Assembly: GCF_034555935.1 (NCBI RefSeq)
Contig: NZ_JAYDCJ010000003.1
Coordinates: forward strand, 434,001-498,000
DNA from: Marinobacter qingdaonensis
Lineage (GTDB): Bacteria > Pseudomonadota > Gammaproteobacteria > Pseudomonadales > Oleiphilaceae
DNA: 64,000 bases
Reading direction: 5' to 3'
The translations under genes and the position numbers were made by a program. The notes under the pieces are model-generated. The model was not told the DNA's origin. It was given only the letters and a program-made list of their open reading frames with translations, and did not search any database. This document shows positions 43,525 through 52,419 of the stretch, one piece after another. Numbering within the stretch: position 1 is the first letter of the stretch; every line of letters starts with the position of its first letter.

Positions 43525-43803
43525 ATGCGTAAACTGACGATCGCCGGGTTTGCACTTGCTACCGTTATGACCGCTGGCTGTGCCTCCAACCAAGCCGCCA
43601 TCGACGAAGCAAATGCAACTGCGAATTCCGCAGAGCAGACTGCAGAGAATGCACTGAACACCGCTAACAGCGCTGCCAGCTCTGCCCGCACTGCCCAGCA
43701 GACCGCCGAAGAAGCCCTGGCCGCTGCCAAAGCAGCCCAGAAGGCCGCTGACGAAGCGAACGAGCGTGCCAAGCGCATGCTTGAGCGTTCCAGCATGAAG
43801 TGA
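43525..43803 (+). CDS. Lpp/OprI-type alanine-zipper outer-membrane lipoprotein
   Basis: A 92-residue lipoprotein. The signal ends in the lipobox TAGC (Cys19). The rest is an Ala/Glu/Asn heptad coiled coil (NATANSAEQTAENALNTANSA), ending ERSSMK with a C-terminal lysine suitable for peptidoglycan linkage. Layout matches Pseudomonas OprI and E. coli Lpp (Ala-zipper type). Likely highly expressed; codon use looks biased. Followed by a strong terminator. Confidence 0.92.
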   Translation: MRKLTIAGFALATVMTAGCASNQAAIDEANATANSAEQTAENALNTANSAASSARTAQQTAEEALAAAKAAQKAADEANERAKRMLERSSMK

Positions 43804-43806
43804 AGC

Positions 43807-43820
43807 TTAGCCTAGGCTAA
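43807..43820. repeat. 14-bp perfect palindrome after lpp
   Basis: TTAGCCTAGGCTAA is fully self-complementary and begins 4 bp after the lpp stop codon, before the terminator hairpin. It may protect the mRNA 3' end or be a protein site. Confidence 0.5.
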
Positions 43821-43828
43821 TGCTGAGA

Positions 43829-43854
43829 AAGGCCGGGAAACCGGCCTTTTTTTT
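43829..43854 (+). terminator. Rho-independent terminator of lpp
   Basis: AAGGCCGG (43829-43836), loop GAAA, CCGGCCTT (43841-43848) is followed by a run of T to 43854, eight consecutive. It is a textbook intrinsic terminator with a stable GNRA loop. The T-run overlaps the convergent slipin stop codon (43853-43855). Confidence 0.93.
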
Positions 43855-44653
43855 ATGCCTCCGGTTTCGGTTGGTCCGGCGCCGCTGGCTTGCCGCCCTT
43901 GGCACCGCCCTGCAGGAAGGTGGACATCAGGTCCATCGGCAGCGGAAACACGATGGTCGACGAGGTGGTGTTGCTCATGTCCGCCAGCGTCTGCAGATAG
44001 CGCAGCTGCATGGAGCCGGAATTCGCCGCCATGACCTCGGCCGCCTCCACCAGTTTGCGGGACGCCTGCAACTCGCCCTCGGCGTGAATGACCTTGGCCC
44101 GTCGCTCCCGTTCCGCCTCCGCCTGACGGGCAATGGCCCGGATCATCGACTCGTTCAGATCCACGTGCTTGATTTCCACGTTGGCGACCTTGATGCCCCA
44201 CTCCTCGGTCTGGGCGTCGATGATCTCCTGGATGTCCGAATTCAGCTTGTCCCGCTCCGACAGCATCTCGTCGAGGTCGTGTTTGCCCAGCACCGACCGC
44301 AGGGTGGTCTGGGCCAGCTGACTGGTGGCGGAATAGAAATCCTCGACCCGGATGATGGCCCGTTCCGGATCCACCACCCGGAAATAGAGCACGGCGTTGA
44401 CCCGGACCGTGACGTTGTCCTTGGAGATCACGTCCTGGCTGGGCACATCCAGTACGATGACCCGCAGATCCACCCGCACCAGTTGCTGGATGCCCGGGAT
44501 GACGATGATCAGGCCCGGGCCCTTGACGCCCTGGAACCGCCCCAGGAAAAACACCACGCCGCGCTGGTACTCGGGCAGGATCTTGATCGCCGAGCCCAGG
44601 ATCAGCAGCAGCACCACCGTCGGTGCCAGGTAGGGAATCAATTCACCAATCAT
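43853..44653 (-). CDS. Slipin (stomatin-like SPFH protein)
   Basis: A 266-residue SPFH/band-7 protein with one N-terminal hydrophobic helix (about 9-23), a SPFH domain starting [31 protein letters not shown], and the slipin-type C-terminal [20 protein letters not shown]. It starts 39 bp after the long NfeD gene, the known partner pair NfeD1b/slipin. Membrane-domain and proteostasis role is inferred. Different subfamily from the QmcA-like protein at 2984-4018. Confidence 0.92.
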   Translation of the reverse strand: MIGELIPYLAPTVVLLLILGSAIKILPEYQRGVVFFLGRFQGVKGPGLIIVIPGIQQLVRVDLRVIVLDVPSQDVISKDNVTVRVNAVLYFRVVDPERAIIRVEDFYSATSQLAQTTLRSVLGKHDLDEMLSERDKLNSDIQEIIDAQTEEWGIKVANVEIKHVDLNESMIRAIARQAEAERERRAKVIHAEGELQASRKLVEAAEVMAANSGSMQLRYLQTLADMSNTTSSTIVFPLPMDLMSTFLQGGAKGGKPAAPDQPKPEA

Positions 44654-44692
44654 ACGGCCTCCTTGGTTTGCCGTGTCCGTGTCTGGGTCGGG

Positions 44693-46144
44693 TCAGTCGG
44701 GCTCGCCGACCACCTCGACCGTTACCGTTAAGCCTTCCATCGCTGTGACCCGCAACGCCGCCCCGGACGGCACCGGTTGCGCGCACACGGCATTCCAGCG
44801 CTCGCCATTGAGACGAACGTGACCGCGGTAGTGCGCCTGCTCCGGCACAAAGTCGTCCAGGGCCAGGGCCGGTTCGTGGCTCACCTGCTCGGTGCCGGTG
44901 ACCGGGCCCTTGCGGCGCAGGCGCATGAATTTGGTGATGGTCCAGAGGATGAAGCCGGCGGCGACCACCGCGGTGCCGCCAATGGTGGGCAGGGAAATGT
45001 CGCGATGGCTGCCGTCCATCAGGATGACCGAGCCGGTCACGAAGGCGACGATGCCACCGACCCCGAGAATGCCGAAACTGGGCACGAAGGCCTCGCCGAC
45101 GATGAACGCCAGCCCCAGCAGGATCAGCGCCAGTCCGGCGTAGTTGACCGACAGCACCTGGAAGGCAAACAGCGCCAGGATCAGGCTGATGGCACCAATT
45201 ACCCCGGGCACCACCGCACCCGGGTTGGCCAGCTCGAAGATGATGCCGTAGAAGCCGATGATCATCAGGAAGTAGGCGACATTGGGGTTGGTGATCACCG
45301 ACAGCAGGCGGGTGCGCCAGTCCGGGCGGGCGCGCACCACTTCCAGTGACCCGGTGGCCAGGGTCTGCTCGCCGGCCGCCATCTGCACCGTGCGGCCGTC
45401 GATCTGGCTCAACAGGTCGCCAATGCTGGTGGCCACCACCTCGATCACCTGCTGTTCGAGGGCGGCGTTGGCACTGAGGTTGACCGCCTCCCGCACCGCT
45501 TCCTCGGCCCAATCGGCGTTGCGGTTGTGGCGTTCGGCCAGGCCCCGGATGTAGCTGACCGCGTCCTCCAGGACCTTGCGCTCCATGGCGGTGCCGCCCC
45601 GGCGCTTGCCGTCAGCCGGGGCCTCGTCCCCGGGCGCCGGGTTGTCGGGGTCGGTGGCGTCCGGGTCGGATTCCGGCTCCGGCGAGCCCGGCACCCCGCC
45701 CATCTGCACCGGCGTGGCCGAACCCAGGTTGGTGGCCGGCGCCATGGCGGCGACGTGGCTGGCGTAGAGGATGTAGGTTCCGGCGCTGGCAGCCCGGGCG
45801 CCCTGGGGCGAGACGTAGGTAACCACCGGGACCTGGGAGGCGAGAATCTTCTTGTTGATTTCCCGCATCGAATCCATCAGGCCACCGGGGGTGTCCATCT
45901 CCAGGATCACCACCGACGCGGCTTCGGTCTCGGCGCGCTCGATGCCCCGGGTCACGTAATCCATGGTGGCGGGGCCGATCGCGCCCTCGATGGTCAGCAC
46001 CAGCGCCAGGTCAGCGTCCCGTTGCTGGGCCCAGGCCTGGTGGAGCAGCGCGGTCAGTGCCAGCAGGGCGCCGGCGAGAAAGATCAGCGCCCAGGCCCGA
46101 AGCCGGCGGGCGCGCTGTGGTGCCATGGGTTGGTCGACTTGCAT
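44693..46144 (-). CDS. Long NfeD protein with ClpP-class serine protease domain
   Basis: A 483-residue protein. A signal helix (about 17-38) precedes a ClpP/crotonase-type protease domain with GARAASAGTYILYASH, where the Ser in ASAG is the likely nucleophile. Four to five transmembrane helices (about 255-380) then lead to a C-terminal OB fold (from about 410). This is NfeD1b, the paired stomatin-cleaving protease seen in Pyrococcus PH1510. A Pro/Asp/Glu-rich linker (about 145-175) is inserted in the protease domain. The ATG at 46144 follows GGGGAGG. The slipin gene is downstream. Confidence 0.92.
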   Translation of the reverse strand: MQVDQPMAPQRARRLRAWALIFLAGALLALTALLHQAWAQQRDADLALVLTIEGAIGPATMDYVTRGIERAETEAASVVILEMDTPGGLMDSMREINKKILASQVPVVTYVSPQGARAASAGTYILYASHVAAMAPATNLGSATPVQMGGVPGSPEPESDPDATDPDNPAPGDEAPADGKRRGGTAMERKVLEDAVSYIRGLAERHNRNADWAEEAVREAVNLSANAALEQQVIEVVATSIGDLLSQIDGRTVQMAAGEQTLATGSLEVVRARPDWRTRLLSVITNPNVAYFLMIIGFYGIIFELANPGAVVPGVIGAISLILALFAFQVLSVNYAGLALILLGLAFIVGEAFVPSFGILGVGGIVAFVTGSVILMDGSHRDISLPTIGGTAVVAAGFILWTITKFMRLRRKGPVTGTEQVSHEPALALDDFVPEQAHYRGHVRLNGERWNAVCAQPVPSGAALRVTAMEGLTVTVEVVGEPD

Positions 46145-46170
46145 AACGCCTCCCCGGTTTCCGAAACGGG

Positions 46171-46923
46171 TCAGAACATGCGGGCCAGCACCGGCAGGGG
46201 TAACCGTCGCAGCAGGAACCCGATGGGGGTCCAGGGCCAGCGGGGCACAAAACACTCGTTGCGACCGGACTCAATGGCCTTGACCATCGCCCGGCAGCCG
46301 GTCCTGGTGTCGACCAGGAACGGCCGGTGTTTGACGTTCTCGTTGATGGCCGTGTGTATGTACCCTGGATACAGTGTAGTCACCCGAATCGGAGATTTCG
46401 CCTTTGCCAGTTCGACACGCAGGCCTTCGGAAAGTGCCGCGACCCCGGCTTTGCTGGCGGCGTAGCTGGTCATGGCGGCGGGCATGCCCCGGACCGCCGA
46501 CACCGAGGACACCGTGACCAGGTGCCCCTGGTTCTGGGCCCGGAACACCGTCATGGCGGCCTCCATCTGGGCCAGGGCCGCGACAAAGTTGGTCTGTGCG
46601 GTGTCGCGATTGGCCTGGAAGCCGCCGGTGCCCAGGGCCTGGCCCTGGCCGACGCCGGCATTGACGATGACCCGGTCAAGCCGGCCAAAGTGCTGCTGGA
46701 GTTCGCCGAACACCTCGAACACCTGGTCGTGGTCGTTTACGTCCAGGGCCCGGACTTCGACGGTGAGGCCGGGGTAGTCCTGCAGTAATTGCGCTTTCAG
46801 GGCGTCCAGGCGGTCGGTACGGCGGGCACAGAGGGCAAGCTGGTCGCCGCGGGCGGCAAATTCCCGGGCCATGCCCTCGCCGAGGCCGGAACTGGCCCCG
46901 GTGATCAGGATGGTGCGACTCAT
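46171..46923 (-). CDS. Short-chain dehydrogenase/reductase
   Basis: A 250-residue classical SDR with intact TGASSGLGEG cofactor loop (8-17), NAGVG and catalytic YAASK. The C-terminus (FLLRRLPLPVLARMF) is hydrophobic and probably touches the membrane. Similar proteins act on retinol-like, steroid or 3-ketoacyl substrates; I cannot tell. It ends 27 bp before the long NfeD gene on the same strand. Confidence 0.88.
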   Translation of the reverse strand: MSRTILITGASSGLGEGMAREFAARGDQLALCARRTDRLDALKAQLLQDYPGLTVEVRALDVNDHDQVFEVFGELQQHFGRLDRVIVNAGVGQGQALGTGGFQANRDTAQTNFVAALAQMEAAMTVFRAQNQGHLVTVSSVSAVRGMPAAMTSYAASKAGVAALSEGLRVELAKAKSPIRVTTLYPGYIHTAINENVKHRPFLVDTRTGCRAMVKAIESGRNECFVPRWPWTPIGFLLRRLPLPVLARMF

Positions 46924-46974
46924 GGAGTCTCCTTGGTTGTGATTATTGTTGGCGGAGCGGTCGGGGACCGGGGG

Positions 46975-48018
46975 TCAGAAGTACAGCTGTTGTTGCTCCT
47001 GCTCGCTGGTCGCTTCGCCGGGCACGGTGTCGGCGGAGTCGTCCGCCGCCATCTGGGTGACCTGTTCACCGATCATGGTGGGAATGCCATCGGCCTGGTC
47101 GACCGCGATCTCGATGGCCCGACGTTGAACCTCGACTCCGGGGTGCTGCTTGCGGAAGGCTTCCACCTCGGCAAAGACCTGACGCCAGAGCCGGTCGCGA
47201 TCCTCACTGGGATACTCCTCGTCCGGACGGTGCACCTCCAGCCAGACCTCGCCACCGGACAGACCGATCTTGACCGGGTCCCGGATGACCTGGACCGGGG
47301 TGCCCTTGGCAACCTGGTACACAAACCGGGAAATGTCCTCGTTGTACATGCGGAAACAGCCATGGCTGACCGCCATGCCAACCCCGAACTTCTTGTTGGT
47401 GCCGTGGATCAGGTAGCCCTTCTCACTGAGCAGCAGGGCGTGGGTGCCCAGCGGGTTGGTGGGGCCGGGCGGAATCATCCGGGGCAGGTATTCGCCGTCG
47501 CGCTCATACTCGGCGCGAATGCTGGCCGGCGGGTACCAGGCCGGCGACTCCAGGGGCATGGTGACCTTGGCGTCGGTCAGCGGCGAGGGATTTTCCTCGG
47601 TGCCGACGCCGACCGGGTACACCTGCACACCGCCGTCGGTGTAGTAATACAACCGATATTCGGCCAGGTTGATGACGATGCCCTCACGCCGGGCATCCGG
47701 CAGCACGTAACGTCGTGGCAGGGTTATGGTGGTGCCTTCGCCGGGCAGCCAGGGGTCCACCCCGGGGTTGGCTTTCACCAGCTCCAGGTAGCCTAGGGCA
47801 ATACGGTTACCGATGGCGGCAAAGGTGTCCTCGTAGCTGGTGGTGAACACGTCCAGCCGGCCGGCCAGATCCCCGTCCAGGGCAAAGGTGGGAACCCGGG
47901 GGGAGCGATCGGGCGCCTCGGCGTCGGCCGGGTCGGCGGATTGATCTTCTGCCGCGTGCAGCGGGGCCAGGGCCATCGCCAGCATCAACAGCGTAATATG
48001 AGCAAACTTTAACCACAT
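46975..48018 (-). CDS. Periplasmic L,D-transpeptidase (YkuD, ErfK/YbiS-like)
   Basis: A 347-residue exported enzyme with a signal peptide (WLKFAHITLLMLAMALAPLHAA), a LysM-like peptidoglycan-binding region (about 55-105; ANPGVDPWLPGEGTTITLP), and a YkuD domain. The catalytic motif is HGTNKKFGVGMAVSHGCFRMYNEDI with Cys nucleophile. A charged C-terminal extension (from about 300) is not part of the family core. It forms 3-3 cross-links or attaches lipoproteins, possibly including the Lpp-like protein encoded 3 kb away. Confidence 0.93.
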   Translation of the reverse strand: MWLKFAHITLLMLAMALAPLHAAEDQSADPADAEAPDRSPRVPTFALDGDLAGRLDVFTTSYEDTFAAIGNRIALGYLELVKANPGVDPWLPGEGTTITLPRRYVLPDARREGIVINLAEYRLYYYTDGGVQVYPVGVGTEENPSPLTDAKVTMPLESPAWYPPASIRAEYERDGEYLPRMIPPGPTNPLGTHALLLSEKGYLIHGTNKKFGVGMAVSHGCFRMYNEDISRFVYQVAKGTPVQVIRDPVKIGLSGGEVWLEVHRPDEEYPSEDRDRLWRQVFAEVEAFRKQHPGVEVQRRAIEIAVDQADGIPTMIGEQVTQMAADDSADTVPGEATSEQEQQQLYF

Positions 48019-48072
48019 AGACTTCGTTTCCAGGAGTTCTGTACCACCCGCGTACCAAGACAGCGGCCCGCC

Positions 48073-48642
48073 TCAGGAGTTCACGACGGTGGCGGCAACC
48101 GTCACCAGGGCCAGCGCCACGAACAGCAAGCTGGCGCTGATTCTCGCCGTGGCCAGGGGCAACCGCTCCATCAGCCAGCGCCCTGCCATGATAACCGGTA
48201 TATTGGCAATCAACATCCCCACAGTGGTACCGAGGATTACCCATACGGTCTCGGTGAACCGGGCCGCCAACACCACGGTGGCAATCTGGGTCTTGTCGCC
48301 AATCTCCGCCAGGAAGAACATGATGGTGGTGGCGGCAAACGCGCCCAGGCCCAGGAACCTCGAGTCCTCGCTGTCGTCCTTGTCCGGCACCAGCAGCCAG
48401 GCCGCAATGGCAACGAAGCTGGCAGCCAGGATCCAGGGCAACCAGGCCTCGGGCAGGAAACTGGCAACCCAGGCGCCAAGCCAGGCCGAGAGTGCGTGGT
48501 TGAGTACCGTCGAGACCAGAATCCCCAGCACAATCGCGAGACGCTGGCCGTAGCGCAGCACCAGGAACAGGGACAACAATTGGGTCTTGTCGCCGATTTC
48601 GGCAATGGCGACAGCGGCGGTTGAGGCGAGAAAGGCTTCCAT
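48073..48642 (-). CDS. GDT1/TMEM165-family manganese exporter-like protein
   Basis: A 189-residue inner-membrane protein with six helices and two copies of the E-x-GDK-T motif (AEIGDKTQLL near 15-24; AEIGDKTQIA near 112-121), the signature of UPF0016/GDT1 cation transporters (Mn2+ or Ca2+). Bacterial members such as MneA export Mn2+. The leader contains a yybP-ykoY manganese-riboswitch-like RNA, which supports Mn2+ as substrate. Confidence 0.93.
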   Translation of the reverse strand: MEAFLASTAAVAIAEIGDKTQLLSLFLVLRYGQRLAIVLGILVSTVLNHALSAWLGAWVASFLPEAWLPWILAASFVAIAAWLLVPDKDDSEDSRFLGLGAFAATTIMFFLAEIGDKTQIATVVLAARFTETVWVILGTTVGMLIANIPVIMAGRWLMERLPLATARISASLLFVALALVTVAATVVNS

Positions 48643-48702
48643 GAACAGCTCCAGGGCGGATTACCAGACATGAGACAGCTCACCTTCCGCCCATGGGAGG
48701 TG

Positions 48703-48845
48703 ATCTGCCTCAGGTCTTGCCAGGTCCACCGATCACGCGGTGGAGCACGATAGCCATGGAGATTGAGCCCCAAGTGTGTTGACTACCGTCCGGCCGGGCC
48801 ACAAACCCGGTCACGGAGGCTACTCCCCTGAAGGAGCGCCTAGTG
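48703..48845 (-). ncRNA. yybP-ykoY manganese riboswitch
   Basis: In the 235-bp leader of the GDT1 gene, the minus strand has GGGGAGTAGCC (complement of about 48818-48828), then GTCAACACAC, then GGCAAGACC followed by TGAGGCAGATCACC, the conserved blocks of this family in the expected order and spacing. The ribosome site and ATG at 48642 lie about 60 bases further on. Exact ends are estimated. Confidence 0.8.
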
Positions 48846-48877
48846 TAGGCAATCGGCCGGCCACTGGCAACTCCGCC

Positions 48878-50269
48878 TCAGGCCCGCATGCGCCAGACCG
48901 GAATCGCCGCCAGCGCCACGAACACCGCCACCAGCCACCAGGCCGAGTGGAACGCGGCGATGGTGGGCAGGCCGCCGCTGTGTTCGCCAAACTCGATGGT
49001 CAGGGCCACCATGTTGACCCCGAAGGCACCGCCGAGCTGGCGGGTGAAATTGATGGTGCTGGAGCCGGCGCCCAGCTGTTCCGGGGCCAGCGGGTTCAAC
49101 GCCCCGGTCGAGAGCGCCGGCAACATGAAACCAATGCCGATCCGCCCGAGCACGGTCCAGAGCGCCAGCCAGCCGAAGGCCAGGGTCAGGTCGGACAGCG
49201 CGAACAGCACCGCCGAGCTGGCAAACAGGGCGATACCGATGATCACCAGCTTGCGCGCGCTCTGCCGGTCCGCCAGCCGCCCGGCCACGGGAAACACCAG
49301 GCCCAGGACAATGCCGGCGGGCAGCATCAGCAGGCCGGCTTCGGTGGCGGTGAACTGCAGCGCGGTCTGCACGAACAGCGGCACCAGGTAGGTCGACCCA
49401 AACAGCGCCAGCCCGAGCGCCAGGGCGCCCAGGTTGGCGTACAGGAACACCGGGTTGCGCAGCAGGGCGATGTTCATCAGCGGGTGCGGGGTCCGGCGCT
49501 CCCGCACCACGAACAGGACCAGCGCCAGCAGCGCCAGGGCGGCGCCAATCAGCACTCGACTCTCCTGCCCGGCCAGATTCTGCAGCCGGTTCAGGGTGTC
49601 CAGGGCGAGACTGATGGTCATGCCCAGCAGCACCAGGCCCGGCAGGTCGAAACGGTAGGGTTGCGGGCGCGATGGCGGCAGCGGCAGGAATCGCCAGGCC
49701 ATGGCCACGCCGATCATGGTCACCGGCGCGGGCGCAAACATGACGTAGCGCCAGCTCAGCTGATCCACCAGGAAGCCGCCGAGGACCGGGCCCAGGGCCG
49801 GCGCCAGGATCACCCCCATGCCGTAGATGCCCATGGCCTGGCCGCGCCGTTCGCGCGGGAAGACCCGGAACACCAGGTACATGCCCATGGGCTGCATCAG
49901 CCCGGCCATGGCACCCTGGCCGACCCGGGCGGCGATCAGTTGTTCGGGAGAGACGGCAAAGCCGCCGGCAATGGAGATAACGGTGAACAGGAACATGGCG
50001 ACCGCGAGGGTCTTGCGCACGCCGAAATGGTCGAGCAGCCAGGCCGAGGCCAGCATGGTGGTGGTCATGGCGGCGATGAAACCGGTCGCCAGCCAGTGCA
50101 CCCGGCCCTGGCGAATGCCGAATTCCAGCATGATGTCGTGCAGCGCCACGTTGACCACGGTGGCGCTGAGCACCGTGGCCATGGTGCCCAGCATGACCGT
50201 GGCCACCGCCAGCCAGCGCCAGCGCTCGCCGTACCGGGCTTTCAGGCCCTCAACCGTGTTATCGGCCAA
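48878..50269 (-). CDS. DHA2-family MFS drug exporter (EmrB-like)
   Basis: A 463-residue transporter with about 14 helices. LSATVVNVALHDIM and the motif C-like GMGVILAPALGPVLGGFLVD (antiporter signature G-x8-G-x3-GP-x2-GG) mark the DHA2 drug:H+ family. It starts 3 bp after the marR gene stop, so a MarR-type regulator controls the operon. No adjacent membrane fusion protein is present. Confidence 0.92.
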   Translation of the reverse strand: MADNTVEGLKARYGERWRWLAVATVMLGTMATVLSATVVNVALHDIMLEFGIRQGRVHWLATGFIAAMTTTMLASAWLLDHFGVRKTLAVAMFLFTVISIAGGFAVSPEQLIAARVGQGAMAGLMQPMGMYLVFRVFPRERRGQAMGIYGMGVILAPALGPVLGGFLVDQLSWRYVMFAPAPVTMIGVAMAWRFLPLPPSRPQPYRFDLPGLVLLGMTISLALDTLNRLQNLAGQESRVLIGAALALLALVLFVVRERRTPHPLMNIALLRNPVFLYANLGALALGLALFGSTYLVPLFVQTALQFTATEAGLLMLPAGIVLGLVFPVAGRLADRQSARKLVIIGIALFASSAVLFALSDLTLAFGWLALWTVLGRIGIGFMLPALSTGALNPLAPEQLGAGSSTINFTRQLGGAFGVNMVALTIEFGEHSGGLPTIAAFHSAWWLVAVFVALAAIPVWRMRA

Positions 50270-50272
50270 GGC

Positions 50273-50698
50273 TTACTTCAGCTGCTCGGCGTTTTCCAGG
50301 ATCTTGTTGAATACCCGGACCGTGCATTCGATGTCGTCGTCGCTGAGCCCTGCCAGCATCTGATCGCGCAGCTTCTCCGCCCGCTCGGTCAGGTCGTCCA
50401 TGAACGCCCGGCCGGCCTTGGTCAGGAACAGGCGGCGGGCCCGGCGATCGTTGGGGCAGGGCCGGCGCTCGATCAGGCCCTGCTGCTCCAGGCTGTCCAG
50501 CAGCCGGACCAGGGTCGGGTTCTCAATCGCCATCAGGTTCGCCAGCTCCCGCTGGGTCAGGCCCTCGCCGCCCTTGTCCAGGTATACCATGGTGCTCCAG
50601 CGGGCCTGGGTCACACCCAGGTCCTTCAGGCGCTCGTCGAGCATTTTTCGCCAGCGACGGGTTACCCGGGCGACCGCAAACGGGAACTGATCTTTCAT
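50273..50698 (-). CDS. MarR-family regulator
   Basis: A 141-residue winged-helix dimer. The recognition region reads LTQRELANLMAIENPTLVRLLDSLEQQGLIERRPCPNDRRARRLFLT, the standard MarR form. It is first in an operon with the MFS exporter (stop and start 3 bp apart) and likely represses both until a phenolic or drug ligand binds. A sequence CAATAGTATGCTAACCATTG (about 50783-50802) overlaps the presumptive promoter and could hold its site. Confidence 0.92.
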   Translation of the reverse strand: MKDQFPFAVARVTRRWRKMLDERLKDLGVTQARWSTMVYLDKGGEGLTQRELANLMAIENPTLVRLLDSLEQQGLIERRPCPNDRRARRLFLTKAGRAFMDDLTERAEKLRDQMLAGLSDDDIECTVRVFNKILENAEQLK

Positions 50699-50855
50699 GC
50701 TTCAAACTCCATTCATGAAGCCGCCGACCGCGGGCCTCGACCCCGCGCCATCCCGGCTTCAGGCGTACATGGCAGAAAGTACCAATAGTATGCTAACCAT
50801 TGCCATAAATACAGATGCGGAATGGAAAACAGTGTCGGGGAATACCGAGAGCGGC

Positions 50856-52142
50856 TCAGCTGGCCTGGCGCTGTTCCTGCTCGTGCATCTGCTCGACCTC
50901 GGGCGACTCGTGAAAGGCCTCGTTGCGCGGATCCAGCTCGGCCAGCACCGGCGAGGTTTCCGGCATGGCCGGAACATAGTGTTCCTGGTCCTGGACCGGT
51001 ACATCCTCGGTGTGGCTGATGCGGTAGCTGGTGATCACCGCCAGCAGCAGCAGGAAGCCGACGTTGCCGAAGAACAGGCCCGACGGTCCCAGCAGGTTGA
51101 TCAGCTCGGCCATCACGATCGGGCCGATGACACTGCCCACCCCGTAGCTGAGCAGCAGGGTGGCACTGGCGGCCACGATTCGGTTGCTTTCCATGCGGTC
51201 ATTGGTGATGGCGACGGCAACCGGGTACAGCGACGCCGACAGACCGGTGAACAGGCCGACAAACAGCGTCAGCATGCCCGGGTTGGCAGCCCCGACCATG
51301 CCCACCACGCCGGCAGCACCGGCCGCCAGCAGGGCGATGCAGAACATCACCCGGCGCCGGTCAAAGTGGTCACACAACCGGCCCAGAGGCCAGGCCAGCA
51401 GCATGGCGGCGACGATGGCACTGGCCATGAAGGTCGAGGTCTTGGCGACATCCAGCCCCACCAGAGTCGCGTAGACCGGCCCCAGGGCGTAGAAACCGCC
51501 GATCATGACCCCGCAGATCAGGGCCCCGGCCACGCCGGAAAAGGATTCCCGCGCCAGGGTGAAGAAGGAAATCCGGTGCACCTGCTCGATCACCGGCGCC
51601 TCCATCCGGGTCAGGGACAGCGGCAACAACGCCAGGGTCAGCAGGATGGCAGCCAGCGAGAAAGGCATGAAATTGGCCGGGTCGCCGACGTTGACAATCA
51701 GCTGACCGCCGGCGGCCGACAGGTAGAACACGATCTGGTACACCGCGAACAGGGCGCCCCGGTTGGCGTTGGTGGCGCGGCTGGAAAACCAGCTTTCGAT
51801 CACCACCAGGACCCCGGCGATGCTGAACCCGGACACCACCCGGAGCACAGCCCAGAACAGCTCCGACACCGCCATGGGATAGAGCAGGGCCGCCACCGCG
51901 GAGGTCGCGGCGAACACCGCGAAGGCCCGGATGTGACCGACCCGGCCAATGATCTTGTGCACATACAGGGTGCCCAGCACAAAACCGATGGAGTAACACA
52001 CCAGAATCCAGCCAATGATGTCCGGCGACACCGCCTCGATACTCAAACGGATGCCCAGCAGGGTCATCAGGAAGGCATTGCCACTGACCAGCAGCACGAT
52101 GCTCATGATCAAGGCGGACAGGGAGGCAACCATTCGGGTCAT
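50856..52142 (-). CDS. MFS transporter, YcaD-like
   Basis: A 428-residue protein with about 12 helices of the major facilitator superfamily. The loop GRVGHIRAFAVF and helix LYPVAVAITNDRMESNRIVAASATLLLSYGVGSVIGP resemble YcaD. A C-terminal acidic tail (PVQDQEHYVPAMPETS to EQEQRQAS) is cytoplasmic. Substrate unknown. Same strand as the MarR operon but 157 bp downstream of its start and not part of it. Confidence 0.88.
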   Translation of the reverse strand: MTRMVASLSALIMSIVLLVSGNAFLMTLLGIRLSIEAVSPDIIGWILVCYSIGFVLGTLYVHKIIGRVGHIRAFAVFAATSAVAALLYPMAVSELFWAVLRVVSGFSIAGVLVVIESWFSSRATNANRGALFAVYQIVFYLSAAGGQLIVNVGDPANFMPFSLAAILLTLALLPLSLTRMEAPVIEQVHRISFFTLARESFSGVAGALICGVMIGGFYALGPVYATLVGLDVAKTSTFMASAIVAAMLLAWPLGRLCDHFDRRRVMFCIALLAAGAAGVVGMVGAANPGMLTLFVGLFTGLSASLYPVAVAITNDRMESNRIVAASATLLLSYGVGSVIGPIVMAELINLLGPSGLFFGNVGFLLLLAVITSYRISHTEDVPVQDQEHYVPAMPETSPVLAELDPRNEAFHESPEVEQMHEQEQRQAS

Positions 52143-52419
52143 TACTGCGGACTCCGGACTGAAAGTATTGAGCGCACGGGCGAGGGAAAAGGTAGCACCG
52201 AATTCCGGATTTTTCCGGCGCCGTATTAGAGCAGCGCGGGGCCCGGGCCACCACTAGGCACTTACCGCAAAAACTACCTGAACACGAACGAACTCCCGGC
52301 TGAGGGGCGGTTACAGCTTGGTTTGACAGGGTTTTACATTAATCGGCCGTAACAGACCCCGGGCACCTGAGCAGGTAACATGAGTTGCAGCTATTCACTG
52401 GACCCGTGAGCGCCTGGTT

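Noticed and set aside
50273..50698. MarR protein as EctR, the ectoine regulator
   Set aside because: It is 35 kb from the ectoine genes and coupled to an MFS exporter, so a drug-response role is more likely.
48776..50788. 670-codon open frame on the plus strand across the MFS and marR genes
   Set aside because: Composition is His/Gln/Gly-rich with no domain; the minus-strand genes have clear families, so this is a shadow.
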